The notes: a model not told the origin generated them from the letters alone. Counted from the stretch's first letter, positions 6,424 through 15,636 are shown. The stretch is DNA of 34,993 nucleotides from Niabella aurantiaca DSM 17617 (GCF_000374125.1 NZ_KB893638.1:1-34993), one strand, 5' to 3'. Made by a program: numbers and translations.

Positions 6424-9069
6424 TTACTGTCCGCCCATTCCCTGCATGCCGCCCTGTATGCTTTCCTGCTCACCTCTCATATTCTTCCGCTTGAACAGTG
6501 AGGCATCGAATTTTCCGAAGCGGTAGGCAAAATTCAGTCGGAAGAACTGCTGGTCGCGGGTACGCACCTGGTGCTGGTTAAAGAAACCGGAGTTGGTGTA
6601 CACATCGCTTTTCCGGGTTCTGAGGAGGTCGTTCACGCTCAGGGTAACGGAAGCGGCCTTCCCCTTCAGGAACTCATATTTTAAAGCGGCATCTATTCCG
6701 TAGTTGGGCATCGTATAGCCCTGGGCATTGCCGCTCACAGTGCCCCGCATAAATCCGCGGCCGCCGCCGGAGTTGCCGCTGCTCCCGCCGGGCGCCAGTA
6801 CGGTCTTGGAATTGTAATCACCGGACAATTGCAGGGTAAAATTCGCGGGCAGTTTAAAATCATTGTTGATCTTTCCAAACCAGCTGTAGATCTGGTCAGC
6901 CGTCGGGATCGCCGGGTCGTCGATATTTATTTTTGACGTATAGATATTGATGTTGCTGGTAAGATCCCACCAGGGCGTAATCTTGTTCTTACCCACAGCT
7001 TCAAAGCCTCCTACAAAACTTGAATTGGCGTTAATGAAGGTGCTTACCAGTACGGGTTTGTGACTTATGGGATGGGTATCCGGCAGCTGGTACCGGGTGA
7101 TAAGACCGGAAGTATGTTTGTAATATACCGAAAGGATCAGGTTATTGCCCTGGTTGAAATTGTTTGAATAGGACAGCTCAAAAGAGTTGGTGAACTCCGG
7201 TTTCAGATCAGGGTTACCGCGGTTGAGATCGAGTGAATCCGAATAGTCGATAAACGGGAACAGCTGGAAGAATCCCGGGCGGTTGATGCGCCGGCTGTAG
7301 TTCAGCTGGAGATCCTGTTTGTCGTTCAGCTTCTGGCTCAGGAACACACTTGGGAAAAGACTGACGGGATACTTGATGTTAAAATGATTGTTTGTTTGAG
7401 CGAAGTCACCCGAAGGATTTTGTTCGGTAGAAAGAACATTGCCGTCATAATTGGAGCTTTCTACCCGGAGGCCTAACTGGTAGCCGAATTTTTCCCCTAT
7501 TTTACTGGAGAAGTTGCCATAGGCCGCCCATACCTGGTCTTTATAATCGAACCGGGAAGAAAGAAGGGGTTGCAGGAGCAGCGAGCCATCCGCCTGCAGG
7601 TAAAACATATCGTTAACACTGAACACTTTTGTCTGGTTCACACGCACACCGGCTTCCAGTTTGGAGTTATCCGACAACGGGTTGGTATAATCTGCCTGGG
7701 CGGTGATCCGTTCATTGTTACCATTGCCCTGCTGCTCCTGATTGAAGCTGCTTGTTTGCGCTCCGGAGGCATTGTTAAAAATACGGTTGCCCACGGCGGT
7801 GGTATTGTCGTTCTTACTTTTATGATAGTTAAAATCGGCTGTCAGCTGATGCCCGTTCTTTGGAAAGTTGTGCACATAGCCCAGACTACCGCCCATGCTG
7901 CGGAAGCTAAAAGAGCCATCGGATTGTCTTAAGGTTTTTGAATGGGCCGTGTTCCCGCCGGCAAGCGTATCTACAAACAGGTCGCTGCCTGTATTGTTCT
8001 GAAATTTACCTTTTACGCCCATACCGGAAATGGTAAGGGTATTGCGATTGTCCAGGAAATAATCAAAACCGGCCCTGCCAAACATAAACGTTCCTTCCCC
8101 CGTATTGTGGTCCGTCTGAAGCAGATGGGTGGTTGTGTCGTTGAAAAAGGTGGTCCGTTCCGTAGTGCCTCCGGAGATGGACTTACGCTGCCCGTAATTG
8201 GCATTGGCAAATACGTTGAACTTGCCCTGGCGGATATTGATATTGCCGCCAAAATTGGTTTTCCCGCGCTGGTCAATGCCCGCCCGCACATTGCCGCTGT
8301 AACCAACCCGTTTTGTTTTCTTTAGAACGATATTAAGAATACCGGCGGTTCCCCCGGATGCATCATATTTGGCCGAGGGGTTTGTAATGACCTCAACGCT
8401 TTCGATCTGGTCCGACGGGATCTGGTCCAGTGTAAGGGTAGTAGGCCGCCCGTCCACAAAGATCTGCGGGCTGCTGTTGCGGATGCTGATATTGCCATCA
8501 ATATCTACGTTTACCGATGGGATGTTCTTTAAAAGATCCGTGGCGGTGCCGCCGGCGGCCATAAGGTTGTTTTCCACATTATACACCTTACGGTCGATGC
8601 CCAGACTCACCGATGGTTTGGAACCAACAACGGTAACCCCGGAGAGCGTCTGGTTATCGATTCCCAATCTGATATTACCAAGGTCTTTATCCAGGTTGCC
8701 CAGCAGGGCAGCCATATTGCGGTTGCCCTGTTTCATCCGGGAAGGGTCGATAAAGGAGAAAGGCTTTTTATAGGCCCTGTAGCCGATCCCGGTAATTTCC
8801 AGCTGGTACCGACCCATTGCAGGAATGCCCTCTAACCGGAACTCACCGTTGGCCTTCGTGAGCATTCCGGAAATAACGGTTGTGGTGTTTTTCCCGGAAA
8901 CAGAATCTTTTTTTACCTGTACCAGCTGTATGGACGCGGCATCAATCCCTTTTCCGCTGACGGAATCGATCACCTTTCCGTAAAGACTTCCTGTAGGCAT
9001 CTGGCCATTCTGCGCATAAATTCCAATCGATAATAAGAGTGCCAGCCCCAGGAATAATTGTTTTTTCAT
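6424..9069 (-). CDS. TonB-dependent-receptor-like outer-membrane protein (OMP_b-brl_3 type)
   Basis: An 881-residue outer-membrane beta-barrel. Order of parts: signal peptide ending near AQNGQ (residues 1-20); a carboxypeptidase-regulatory-like beta-sandwich at about 27-110 (GSLYGKVIDSVSGKGIDAAS...); a plug domain at about 140-255 with LLKNIPSVNVDIDGNISIRN and QIESVEVITNPSAKYDASGG; then a long barrel of alternating strands ending in FFRLNFAYRFGKF. After the last strand there is an unusual Gly/Gln/Met-rich tail (IQGGMQGMGGQ). The fold is known for uptake of large ligands across the outer membrane, but this subgroup often lacks a SusD partner and its ligands are unknown; no SusD gene lies nearby. 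It appears to stand alone, 95 bp after the DUF445 gene. Confidence 0.88.
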   Translation of the reverse strand: MKKQLFLGLALLLSIGIYAQNGQMPTGSLYGKVIDSVSGKGIDAASIQLVQVKKDSVSGKNTTTVISGMLTKANGEFRLEGIPAMGRYQLEITGIGYRAYKKPFSFIDPSRMKQGNRNMAALLGNLDKDLGNIRLGIDNQTLSGVTVVGSKPSVSLGIDRKVYNVENNLMAAGGTATDLLKNIPSVNVDIDGNISIRNSSPQIFVDGRPTTLTLDQIPSDQIESVEVITNPSAKYDASGGTAGILNIVLKKTKRVGYSGNVRAGIDQRGKTNFGGNINIRQGKFNVFANANYGQRKSISGGTTERTTFFNDTTTHLLQTDHNTGEGTFMFGRAGFDYFLDNRNTLTISGMGVKGKFQNNTGSDLFVDTLAGGNTAHSKTLRQSDGSFSFRSMGGSLGYVHNFPKNGHQLTADFNYHKSKNDNTTAVGNRIFNNASGAQTSSFNQEQQGNGNNERITAQADYTNPLSDNSKLEAGVRVNQTKVFSVNDMFYLQADGSLLLQPLLSSRFDYKDQVWAAYGNFSSKIGEKFGYQLGLRVESSNYDGNVLSTEQNPSGDFAQTNNHFNIKYPVSLFPSVFLSQKLNDKQDLQLNYSRRINRPGFFQLFPFIDYSDSLDLNRGNPDLKPEFTNSFELSYSNNFNQGNNLILSVYYKHTSGLITRYQLPDTHPISHKPVLVSTFINANSSFVGGFEAVGKNKITPWWDLTSNINIYTSKINIDDPAIPTADQIYSWFGKINNDFKLPANFTLQLSGDYNSKTVLAPGGSSGNSGGGRGFMRGTVSGNAQGYTMPNYGIDAALKYEFLKGKAASVTLSVNDLLRTRKSDVYTNSGFFNQHQVRTRDQQFFRLNFAYRFGKFDASLFKRKNMRGEQESIQGGMQGMGGQ

Positions 9070-9164
9070 CAGAAATTATATTTTAGTGCGTTAGACGTGC
9101 AATTCATTGAATTCTTGTACCGGGGCTAAAAATTTTGACGGGTACGCCCTGTGGTACGGGATGG

Positions 9165-9722
9165 TTAACGGATAAAATAAAAGAGGACCAGGTTTATCAG
9201 GCCAATGATCAGTCCGTACAGGAGGCCGGCATTGCGGTATTGCCGGAGTTTTACCGCAATATCATCTTTTACCATTGCCGATAGTGGATGCCGCTTTAAC
9301 TGGCTGGTTACGATCTGTTCAGGGTGGAGTTCATTTTTCAGATTTGCCGTGATCTGCAGCATCACCTGCGGAAAGAGGAGCTTTAACTGATCAATGAATA
9401 CTTCCCTGATCTTATCAGTGGTCTTGTTACCGATGAACATACCCAGCATCGGGATCTCTTCTTTGAGTTTTACATTCAGAAAATCGTCGATATGTTTTTC
9501 AATGGACGGCATGGCCTTTTCTATAAGCCCGGGATCGCTGATCTTTTGTTCGATGTTAAAGGACTGCTCCATAAGTGCTCCGGCCCAGCGGCCTGCCCTT
9601 TCCGCCAGCGGCCCATCCTGGCGGGGAAGATACCGGTTCAGAAAGTAGTTGCCGGCGATAAAATGGATCAGCCAGCAGGTAAGGGCCGAAACGGGAAGTA
9701 CAAGAAATACCCAATAGGACAT
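9165..9722 (-). CDS. DUF445 family membrane protein
   Basis: A 185-residue protein with one membrane segment at each end (about 3-22 and 163-184) and a helical, amphipathic middle part. The pattern KISDPGLIEKAMPSIEKHIDDFL and LGMFIGNKTTDKIREVF is typical of DUF445 (YheB-like) proteins, whose function is unknown. Both ends in the membrane leave the middle on one side, probably the cytosol or periplasm as a hairpin. It is preceded by the tRNA-His gene and that gene's terminator, so it likely has its own promoter. The family assignment is from motif memory only. Confidence 0.75.
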   Translation of the reverse strand: MSYWVFLVLPVSALTCWLIHFIAGNYFLNRYLPRQDGPLAERAGRWAGALMEQSFNIEQKISDPGLIEKAMPSIEKHIDDFLNVKLKEEIPMLGMFIGNKTTDKIREVFIDQLKLLFPQVMLQITANLKNELHPEQIVTSQLKRHPLSAMVKDDIAVKLRQYRNAGLLYGLIIGLINLVLFYFIR

Positions 9723-9751
9723 GAAAACGATTTTTGCGATGAGGCGCTTAC

Positions 9752-9781
9752 AAAAAAACCCCGAATCATTATTCAGGGTTT
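9752..9781 (-). terminator. Intrinsic terminator downstream of tRNA-His
   Basis: Read on the minus strand: AAACCCTGAAT, loop AATG, ATTCGGGGTTT, then more T residues (a run of seven at 9752-9758). The 11-pair stem has a single G-T pair. It lies 10 bp beyond the 3' end of the tRNA gene and before the DUF445 start, so it should end the tRNA transcript. Confidence 0.85.
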
Positions 9782-9791
9782 CTAAGATCCG

Positions 9792-9866
9792 GGTGGCTAA
9801 CCGGGCTCGAACCGGCGACCCTCAGAACCACAATCTGATGCTCTAACCAACTGAGCTACAACCACC
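9792..9866 (-). tRNA. tRNA-His (anticodon GUG)
   Basis: A full cloverleaf on the minus strand. The acceptor stem is GTGGTTG paired with TAGCCAC, with an extra 5' G (position -1, base 9866) facing discriminator C73 (base 9792), the identity mark of tRNA-His. The D arm begins GCTC, the anticodon stem is TCAGA/TCTGA around loop TTGTGGT with anticodon GTG, and the T arm is GCCGG-TTCGAGC-CCGGT. The 3' CCA is not encoded, since CGG follows C73, so it must be added after transcription. Confidence 0.97.
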
Positions 9867-9879
9867 ATTTACAGGGCTG

Positions 9880-9905
9880 CAAATGTAAATAAAAAATAAA
9901 TACAA
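9880..9905 (-). promoter_or_regulatory. Candidate promoter of tRNA-His
   Basis: TACATTTG (9880-9887, minus strand) is an exact TAnnTTTG box ending 13 bp before the tRNA 5' end. A TTG at 9903-9905 is separated from it by 15 bp, slightly shorter than the usual 17-23 bp. The spacer is almost pure A+T. The position fits a start just ahead of the mature 5' end. Confidence 0.5.
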
Positions 9906-10026
9906 ACCATAGGAAATTATTTATTTTGACATCAAATCTAAGAGCTGCCTTCGTTTTAACGGGAAATTTTACCTATATATTGTCTTAAAAAAGATCCGGA
10001 AATACGTAAGTCATCGTTTTAAGCAT

Positions 10027-10034
10027 TATTTTTG
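10027..10034 (+). promoter_or_regulatory. -7 box for the tail-specific protease gene
   Basis: TATTTTTG matches TAnnTTTG exactly. Transcription would start near 10040, which falls on the first possible ATG (10039) and leaves a leader of about 30 bases before the ATG at 10069. This supports the later start. No clear -33 TTG is seen. Confidence 0.45.
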
Positions 10035-10068
10035 GGGAATGCGTGGTTTGTTAAAGTATATATTGAAT

Positions 10069-12210
10069 ATGAAAAGATTGCCTTTTATTCTGTTGATTAT
10101 ATTATTGGTCGGATCCTTTTTTGCATTTAAATCGTCCGTTGCCCGTACCCCTCCGGGGAAGTACGAGCAGATCATGGGTCTGATGGGGCAGATCCTCGCC
10201 CAGGGGCATTTCAGCCCGCAGAATATTGATGATGATTTTTCAAAAAAGGTCTTTGATAAATTTATGGGAGATCTTGATTTCGAGAAGAATGTTTTTTTGA
10301 AATCGGATTATGATTCGTTGGCGGCGCTCTATGGCAACCGTATCGATGATGAAATGAAAGGAGCTCCCGTGGAAAGCTTTCTGGCGATATCTTCTGTTTT
10401 TGACAGAAGGATCCGGGAAACATCCGGGTGGAGCCGGGCGATCCTGACAAAGCCGTTCGATTATACCGTTAATGAATCAATTACGCTGGATTTTGACAAG
10501 CTCAGCTATCCGGCCGATAACAACGAGCGCAGGGACCGCTGGAGGAAGAAGCTGAAATACCTGGCGCTGGAAAAATACGTGGACCTCGTGGATGAGCGGA
10601 AAGACAACAAACATCAGAAAGGCTATGTAATAAAAAAGGACGCCGAGCTGGAGAAGCAGGCGCGCAGCAGGACCGATACGGTGATCGGCAGGCTGTTTGA
10701 GCGCTATAGGGCCAAATATACGGACGACGACAAGTTTGATATGTTTATGAATGCCATTGCCAATACAATGGATCCGCATACCAGTTTTATGGCGCCGATC
10801 GACAGACGGTATTTTGATGAAGAGATGAGCGGTGTTTTCTTTGGCATCGGCGCAGCGCTTCAGCAGGTGGATGGCAAGATCAAAATAGCGTCCATCAATG
10901 CCGGGAGTCCCGCAGAAAAGTCCGGTCAGTTACAGGGCGGCGACATCATAACCAAGGTGGCCCAGGGAGACGGCCCTGCAGAAGACCTGATGGGCTATAA
11001 CGTACAGGATGCGGTGAAGCTGATCCGGGGCAAGGAAGGGACGATCGTAAAACTCACCGTCCGGAAAACGGATGGCACTGTAAAAGTGGTAGCGATCAAA
11101 AGGGCAAAGATCGAAAATGACTTCGACACTTATGCCCGGAGCGCCATCATCAATGACCCGGTGAAACATACAAAAGTGGGGATCATTTACCTGCCGGAAT
11201 TCTACGCTGCTTTTGACGATCCCAATGGCCGCAGGAGCTATCTGGATGTGGCAAAGGAAGTACAGAAGCTGAAAGAAGCAAAAGTGAACGGGATCATCAT
11301 TGACCTGCGGTATAACGGGGGCGGATCCCTGTATGATGTGGTACAGATGGTAGGACTGTTTGTAGGCAAAGGACCCGTAGTCCAGGTAAAAGGCCGCATC
11401 AGCAAGGCCGAAGTGCTGGATGTAAAAGATGAATCGGTGCTTTACGATGGCCCGCTGGCCGTAATGGTGAACGAATTCAGCGCTTCTGCTTCTGAAATAT
11501 TTGCGGCAGCCATACAGGACTATGGCAGGGGAGTGATCATCGGCAGTACTTCCACATTCGGCAAGGGCACGGTACAGCGTAATTTTGGATTGGATACTGA
11601 AGAGGGGATCACCACCGGCGGTGAATCGGACCTGGGAACCGTAAAGCTGACATTACAGAAGTTTTACCGGGTAAGCGGCGGCTCTACCCAGCTGAAGGGA
11701 GTGGAATCAGATATTGTACTGCCCAGCTATATGGATCTGCTGAAGCTGCGGGAAAAAGATAACAAGGATGCCCTGCCTTATGATGAGATCGCAAAGGCAG
11801 CATATGTTCCCTGGAAGAATTCGTGGAATCTGAGTGAAATAAAGGACCTGAGTGGCCAGCGGCTGAAGGCGGACAGCTCTTTCAAGATCATTAGAGCCAA
11901 TAGCCAGTGGCTGGTGCGGGAGAACAATGAAAGCTCGCTCAATATTGACCGTTACCGCGAGGAGCGGAAGGCGATCAAAGCAAAATCGGATCAGATGAAC
12001 GCAGCCCAGAAGCTGAAAAATAAAATGGATGTGACCCTGCTGCCGTCGGAAACCAGTAAATTTTCGGGGGATAAGAACAAAGAAGAACGGGCCAAGCAAT
12101 GGCTGAAAGGGTTGAGTGAAGATATTTATTTGAACCAGGCAGCCTATGTTGTGGATGATATGATCCACATCGACCGGCTGGCAAAAAATGCAGCCGCCGT
12201 TCCGCGATAG
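10069..12210 (+). CDS. Carboxy-terminal processing (tail-specific) peptidase
   Basis: A 713-residue periplasmic serine protease of the S41/Prc type, which cuts proteins from their C-termini and helps control envelope proteins. Parts in order: N-terminal membrane anchor or signal (KRLPFILLIILLVGSFFAF); helical N-terminal domain; PDZ domain around FFGIGAALQQVDGKIKIASI...GSPAEKSGQLQGGDII; then the protease core. The catalytic Ser is the middle one of FSASASEIF (about Ser473) and the Lys is in FGKGTVQ (about Lys499), the usual spacing. NGGGSLYDVV supplies the oxyanion region. The ATG at 10069 is preferred over 10039, which overlaps the probable transcription start. Monocistronic, with a terminator at 12284. 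Confidence 0.93.
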   Translation: MKRLPFILLIILLVGSFFAFKSSVARTPPGKYEQIMGLMGQILAQGHFSPQNIDDDFSKKVFDKFMGDLDFEKNVFLKSDYDSLAALYGNRIDDEMKGAPVESFLAISSVFDRRIRETSGWSRAILTKPFDYTVNESITLDFDKLSYPADNNERRDRWRKKLKYLALEKYVDLVDERKDNKHQKGYVIKKDAELEKQARSRTDTVIGRLFERYRAKYTDDDKFDMFMNAIANTMDPHTSFMAPIDRRYFDEEMSGVFFGIGAALQQVDGKIKIASINAGSPAEKSGQLQGGDIITKVAQGDGPAEDLMGYNVQDAVKLIRGKEGTIVKLTVRKTDGTVKVVAIKRAKIENDFDTYARSAIINDPVKHTKVGIIYLPEFYAAFDDPNGRRSYLDVAKEVQKLKEAKVNGIIIDLRYNGGGSLYDVVQMVGLFVGKGPVVQVKGRISKAEVLDVKDESVLYDGPLAVMVNEFSASASEIFAAAIQDYGRGVIIGSTSTFGKGTVQRNFGLDTEEGITTGGESDLGTVKLTLQKFYRVSGGSTQLKGVESDIVLPSYMDLLKLREKDNKDALPYDEIAKAAYVPWKNSWNLSEIKDLSGQRLKADSSFKIIRANSQWLVRENNESSLNIDRYREERKAIKAKSDQMNAAQKLKNKMDVTLLPSETSKFSGDKNKEERAKQWLKGLSEDIYLNQAAYVVDDMIHIDRLAKNAAAVPR

Positions 12211-12283
12211 GTATAAAAGAAGGCCCTGTCGAATCAAAAAAATCAACCCAGGTATTTGATGACAGTGCCTTTTTGAATGATAA

Positions 12284-12311
12284 AAAAAACCGGTTGAAAG
12301 ACCGGTTTTTT
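12284..12311. terminator. Bidirectional terminator between convergent genes
   Basis: AAAAAACCGGT (12284-12294), loop TGAAAG, ACCGGTTTTTT (12301-12311). The stem is perfect and has A/T runs on both sides, so it can act in both directions. It lies between the protease gene and the convergent TIM-barrel gene. Confidence 0.88.
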
Positions 12312-12335
12312 AAGGTATAGGTGATTTGGTTTACG

Positions 12336-13220
12336 CTAAAACACAAGCTTGTTCAAATAAGCGGCTCCCTCTTTCACACATTCGATCGGCGCTTTTTCGT
12401 AAGCTTCCTGTTCCAGGATATAGTGTTGCATGCCTTCTTTCCGGGCAGCTGCAAGGATCGTTTTGAAATCGATGGAACCTGTACCCACGATAACGCTGAG
12501 GTTCGGTTCGCCTTTTTGCGGCACTGCACCTTTTTTGCGGTCTTTTACATGGCAGAGTTTAAACCGTCCATTGTATTTCTTCAGCCAGGGCAGCGGATCC
12601 TGACCTGCCGTTACCACCCAGTAAATATCCATTTCATAATCTACAAGGCTGTTATCGGTATGCTGCATAAAGATGTCCTGTGGATACTGGCCCTCCTGCA
12701 GGCGGAAGCTGTAATCGTGGTTGTGATAGCCAAAGCGGATGCCGTTCTTCTTGCAGGTCTCACCGGCCTTATTAAATTCTTCCGCCAGCTTCTTATAATC
12801 ATCCAGTGTTTTTTGTGGTCCCACATACGGGCAGATGAGGTAGCTCATGCCGATCTCTGCCGCTTCGGCGGCTTTGCGCTCAAAGTCCGTTTTGTAATCG
12901 CAGTGGCTGCTTACGATCTTCATGCCCAGGCTGTCCATATATTCTTTAAACCCTTTGTGTCCCAGGCCCCAAAACATGCCCTGGGCCCCTTCGTAGCTTT
13001 CTATTTCTTTATAACCAAAATCAGCAAGCTGTTTCAGAATACCCTTTGGGTCTTTGGGAAGATCGTCTCTAAGACTGTATAGCTGTATGCCCAGGCTGGC
13101 GATGCTCCCCGCGGCTTTTGCTTCGGGAGAAGTTCCACATCCTGCATTCAGCGTTGACCCCAGCATCAAGCCCAGAGCAGCGCCACCGGATCGTTTCAGA
13201 AACTCTTTTCTATTATACAT
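12336..13220 (-). CDS. Exported sugar phosphate isomerase/epimerase-like TIM-barrel protein
   Basis: A 294-residue member of the xylose-isomerase-like TIM-barrel family (AP_endonuc_2 fold). The N-terminus NRKEFLKRSGGAALGLML looks like a Tat-type signal and is followed by LNAGC, a lipobox, so the protein is probably an exported lipoprotein. Metal-site candidates are the Glu in EIESYEGA, the HNHDYSF motif, the Asp in EMDIYWVV, the His in KLCHVKD and the Glu in YILEQEAYE. Family members act on keto-sugars, sometimes with 3-keto intermediates; the reaction here is unknown. Probably the last gene of a leftward operon with the next TIM-barrel gene (23-bp gap) and the MFS gene. Confidence 0.82.
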   Translation of the reverse strand: MYNRKEFLKRSGGAALGLMLGSTLNAGCGTSPEAKAAGSIASLGIQLYSLRDDLPKDPKGILKQLADFGYKEIESYEGAQGMFWGLGHKGFKEYMDSLGMKIVSSHCDYKTDFERKAAEAAEIGMSYLICPYVGPQKTLDDYKKLAEEFNKAGETCKKNGIRFGYHNHDYSFRLQEGQYPQDIFMQHTDNSLVDYEMDIYWVVTAGQDPLPWLKKYNGRFKLCHVKDRKKGAVPQKGEPNLSVIVGTGSIDFKTILAAARKEGMQHYILEQEAYEKAPIECVKEGAAYLNKLVF

Positions 13221-13243
13221 AATTTATACGTTTTAGCGGATCC

Positions 13244-14137
13244 TTAAACATCACATACAGAAATGGCATCTTTTAAAGCCTGTTTGCGGTCATCATCGGT
13301 TTTGCCTGTAGGGATGAATTCCTGTGCCACATATCCTTTAAAACCGGTAGCCACGATTGCCTTCATAATGGCCGGATAGTTCAGCTCCTGGAGTTCGTTC
13401 AGCTCGTGCCTGCCCGGAACCCCTGCTGTGTGATAGTGGGCAAAATATGGATGGTGCGCCCGGATATTGGCGATCACATTTCCTTCGTCTACCTGCATGT
13501 GATAAATATCGTAAAGCAGTTTGAAGTTTTCAGACCCCAGGCGTTTACATAACTCAACGCCCCAGGCACTGTGGTCGCACATATAATCATGATGATCTAC
13601 CTTGCTGTTCAGCAGTTCCATTACCAGGGTCACCTTTTGCTTTTCAGCAATCGGCAGGATCTTTTGCAATCCTGCAACACAGTGCTTCAGCCCCGTTTCA
13701 TCGTCCATGCCGCGGCGGTTACCGCTAAAACAGATCAGGTTTTGATAGCCGGCCTTTGCCACATAGCCGATATGTTCTGTATAGTTCTTAATAAGCGTGC
13801 TGTGAAAATTGGGCTCATTCCATCCGTCAACCAGGTTGATCTCTGCCCCGTTGCACATACTGGAGTAAATGCCGTGCTGTTTCAGCACAGCCCAGTCTTT
13901 GGGACCCACCAGGTCAATGGCCGCAAATCCCAATTCCTTAACCGTAGTGCAAAGCTGCTCCAATGAAAGATTTCCATAGGTCCACCGGCACACACTGTGA
14001 TTGATATTCCCGTTTAAACTCATCCTTTTTTTGTTGTCTGTTAAAACTGCGCTCCAGCTTTTCATACCTCCGGCCAGGGCTGTGGCCAGGGTAATGGTTT
14101 TGATGGCTGCTCTTCTTGAGACCTTCCGAATGCTCAT
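13244..14137 (-). CDS. Exported hydroxypyruvate-isomerase-like TIM-barrel protein
   Basis: A 297-residue TIM-barrel protein whose N-terminus has a twin-arginine signal (SRRAAIK, then a mildly hydrophobic stretch ending near SWSA), so it is likely folded with its metal before export. The barrel resembles hydroxypyruvate isomerase: VMELLNSKVDHHDYMCD, LLYDIYHMQVDEGN, HYHTAGVPGRHELNE and GYVAQEFIPTG carry the expected Glu, Asp, His and Glu metal ligands. The substrate is probably a keto-sugar or related compound; true hydroxypyruvate isomerase activity is not implied. The start codon overlaps the stop of the MFS gene (ATGA), so the pair is translationally coupled. Confidence 0.85.
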   Translation of the reverse strand: MSIRKVSRRAAIKTITLATALAGGMKSWSAVLTDNKKRMSLNGNINHSVCRWTYGNLSLEQLCTTVKELGFAAIDLVGPKDWAVLKQHGIYSSMCNGAEINLVDGWNEPNFHSTLIKNYTEHIGYVAKAGYQNLICFSGNRRGMDDETGLKHCVAGLQKILPIAEKQKVTLVMELLNSKVDHHDYMCDHSAWGVELCKRLGSENFKLLYDIYHMQVDEGNVIANIRAHHPYFAHYHTAGVPGRHELNELQELNYPAIMKAIVATGFKGYVAQEFIPTGKTDDDRKQALKDAISVCDV

Positions 14138-15372
14138 GATTGCGGCAGTTCCTGCGCTGCTTTTGATTTGTCACGGAACGCAAGTACAAACAGGATCATG
14201 ACTACCGCTGCGATACCTGCGGGAACCAGCCATACCATTTTCCAGTCGGGTGTACCGGCCGCCGTTTTATAGTGTTCGGAAATAAAGCCGGCCACCCAAA
14301 AACCGATCAGCATACCCACGCCGTACGTGGCCAGTGTGATCAGCCCTTGTGCGGAGCTTTTATAGCGTTCGCCCGCTTTGGCATCGGTATAGATCTGGCC
14401 GGAGACAAAGAAAAAATCATAACAAACCCCGTGCAGCACGATACCCGTGATCAGCATAAAGGCCAGCTCACCGGAATTTCCATATGCAAAGAGGAGGTAC
14501 CGGATCACCCATGCCAGCATGCCCACCAGGATGGTATTTTTAAACCCGAAGCGTTTAAAGAACACCGGCAGCAGCAGGATGAACAACGCTTCAGACACCT
14601 GGCCGAAAGCCATTTTTCCGGTTGCATTTTCAAGCCCGATGCCCGTCAGGAACGGGTTCGCGTTCTGATAATAGAATGCCAGGGGAATGCAAATGGCAAT
14701 GGAAGCAATAAAGAAGATCAGGAAATTCGGATCTTTCAGCAGCTTCAGCGCATCCAGCCCCAGGATCTGCGAAACGCTGGAACTTCCTTCTGCTTTCTTA
14801 GGCGGGGTTTTGGGAAGCGTAAAGCTGAACAGTCCCAGTACACCGGCAGCAATGGAAGCCATGAGGAAGGTGTTCCGTAATGTACCATTGGCTGCATTGT
14901 TTTGCACCTCGTCCCATTTAAGCCAGCTGATCAGCATACCGGCGAGGATCCATCCGATGGTTCCGAATACCCGGATATTGGAAAACTGCTTTTCCGGGTT
15001 GCTCATCTGACGGAAGGAAACGGAATTGACCAGCGCAAGCGTGGGCATATACAGGATCATATAACCTAAAGTATAAGGATAGAAGACGCTTACATCTTCT
15101 GATTTATACATCATATACATCAGAACGGCGCCGGCAAGGTGCAGCAATCCAAGGATCCTTTCGGCATTAAAGAAACGGTCTGCGATCAAACCGATAATAA
15201 AAGGAGCAATGATGGCCCCGTAAGACTGCGTGGAAAATACTTTTGCAATATCCAATCCGTCTGCTTTCAGATTTGTTCCCAGGTAGGTACCCAGGGTTAC
15301 AAACCAGGCTCCCCAGATGAAAAATTCCAGGAACATCATAAAGGATAGTTGGAACTTAATGGCTGACTTCAT
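14134..15372 (-). CDS. MFS permease of the nucleoside:H+ symporter type
   Basis: A 412-residue integral membrane protein with about 12 hydrophobic segments. The N-terminus (FQLSFMMFLEFFIWGAWFVTLGTYL) and the loop NSVSFRQMSNPEKQFSNIRVFGTIGWILAG are hallmarks of the nucleoside permease (NupG-like) branch of the major facilitator superfamily. In Bacteroidota such genes often sit beside TIM-barrel isomerases and oxidoreductases and are thought to carry sugars or sugar-like compounds instead of nucleosides; the real substrate is open. First gene of a leftward operon and divergent from another TIM-barrel gene. It would move the product of periplasmic processing into the cytosol. Confidence 0.85.
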   Translation of the reverse strand: MKSAIKFQLSFMMFLEFFIWGAWFVTLGTYLGTNLKADGLDIAKVFSTQSYGAIIAPFIIGLIADRFFNAERILGLLHLAGAVLMYMMYKSEDVSVFYPYTLGYMILYMPTLALVNSVSFRQMSNPEKQFSNIRVFGTIGWILAGMLISWLKWDEVQNNAANGTLRNTFLMASIAAGVLGLFSFTLPKTPPKKAEGSSSVSQILGLDALKLLKDPNFLIFFIASIAICIPLAFYYQNANPFLTGIGLENATGKMAFGQVSEALFILLLPVFFKRFGFKNTILVGMLAWVIRYLLFAYGNSGELAFMLITGIVLHGVCYDFFFVSGQIYTDAKAGERYKSSAQGLITLATYGVGMLIGFWVAGFISEHYKTAAGTPDWKMVWLVPAGIAAVVMILFVLAFRDKSKAAQELPQS

Positions 15373-15636
15373 ACCAATGCTTTCGTTATTTAATTTAGGA
15401 TTTAAAAAAATTCAGATGCTAAATGTACTATTTTTTCATTCTTGAAAATAATTAAAAAGATTTTTTTTCGTTGGTCAAAAATATAGGGTTCCCCGTAAAC
15501 GATTTTGAAAAGAATACCGTTCATACAAAAGAAGCCGGGGAAAGTGTCTGGAATACACGAAAATCTGAAATGATTCGTTGAAAGTTTTGTACATTTAGCC
15601 GGTATATTGCTTCACTAAAAGATAAATAACGATAAT
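15373..15636. promoter_or_regulatory. Divergent control region between the two halves of the sugar island
   Basis: 264 bp, AT-rich on the left half. TACATTTAGC occurs on both strands: minus strand at 15420-15427 (for the MFS operon) and plus strand at 15590-15597 (for the TIM-barrel/cytochrome operon), each about 40-48 bp from its start codon. TACATTTA differs from TAnnTTTG only in the last base. No spaced -33 TTG was found for either. No operator is obvious. Confidence 0.35.

Noticed and set aside
7570-8325. Open frames on the plus strand inside the receptor gene
   Set aside because: They lie fully inside the 881-codon receptor, which has strong domain evidence.
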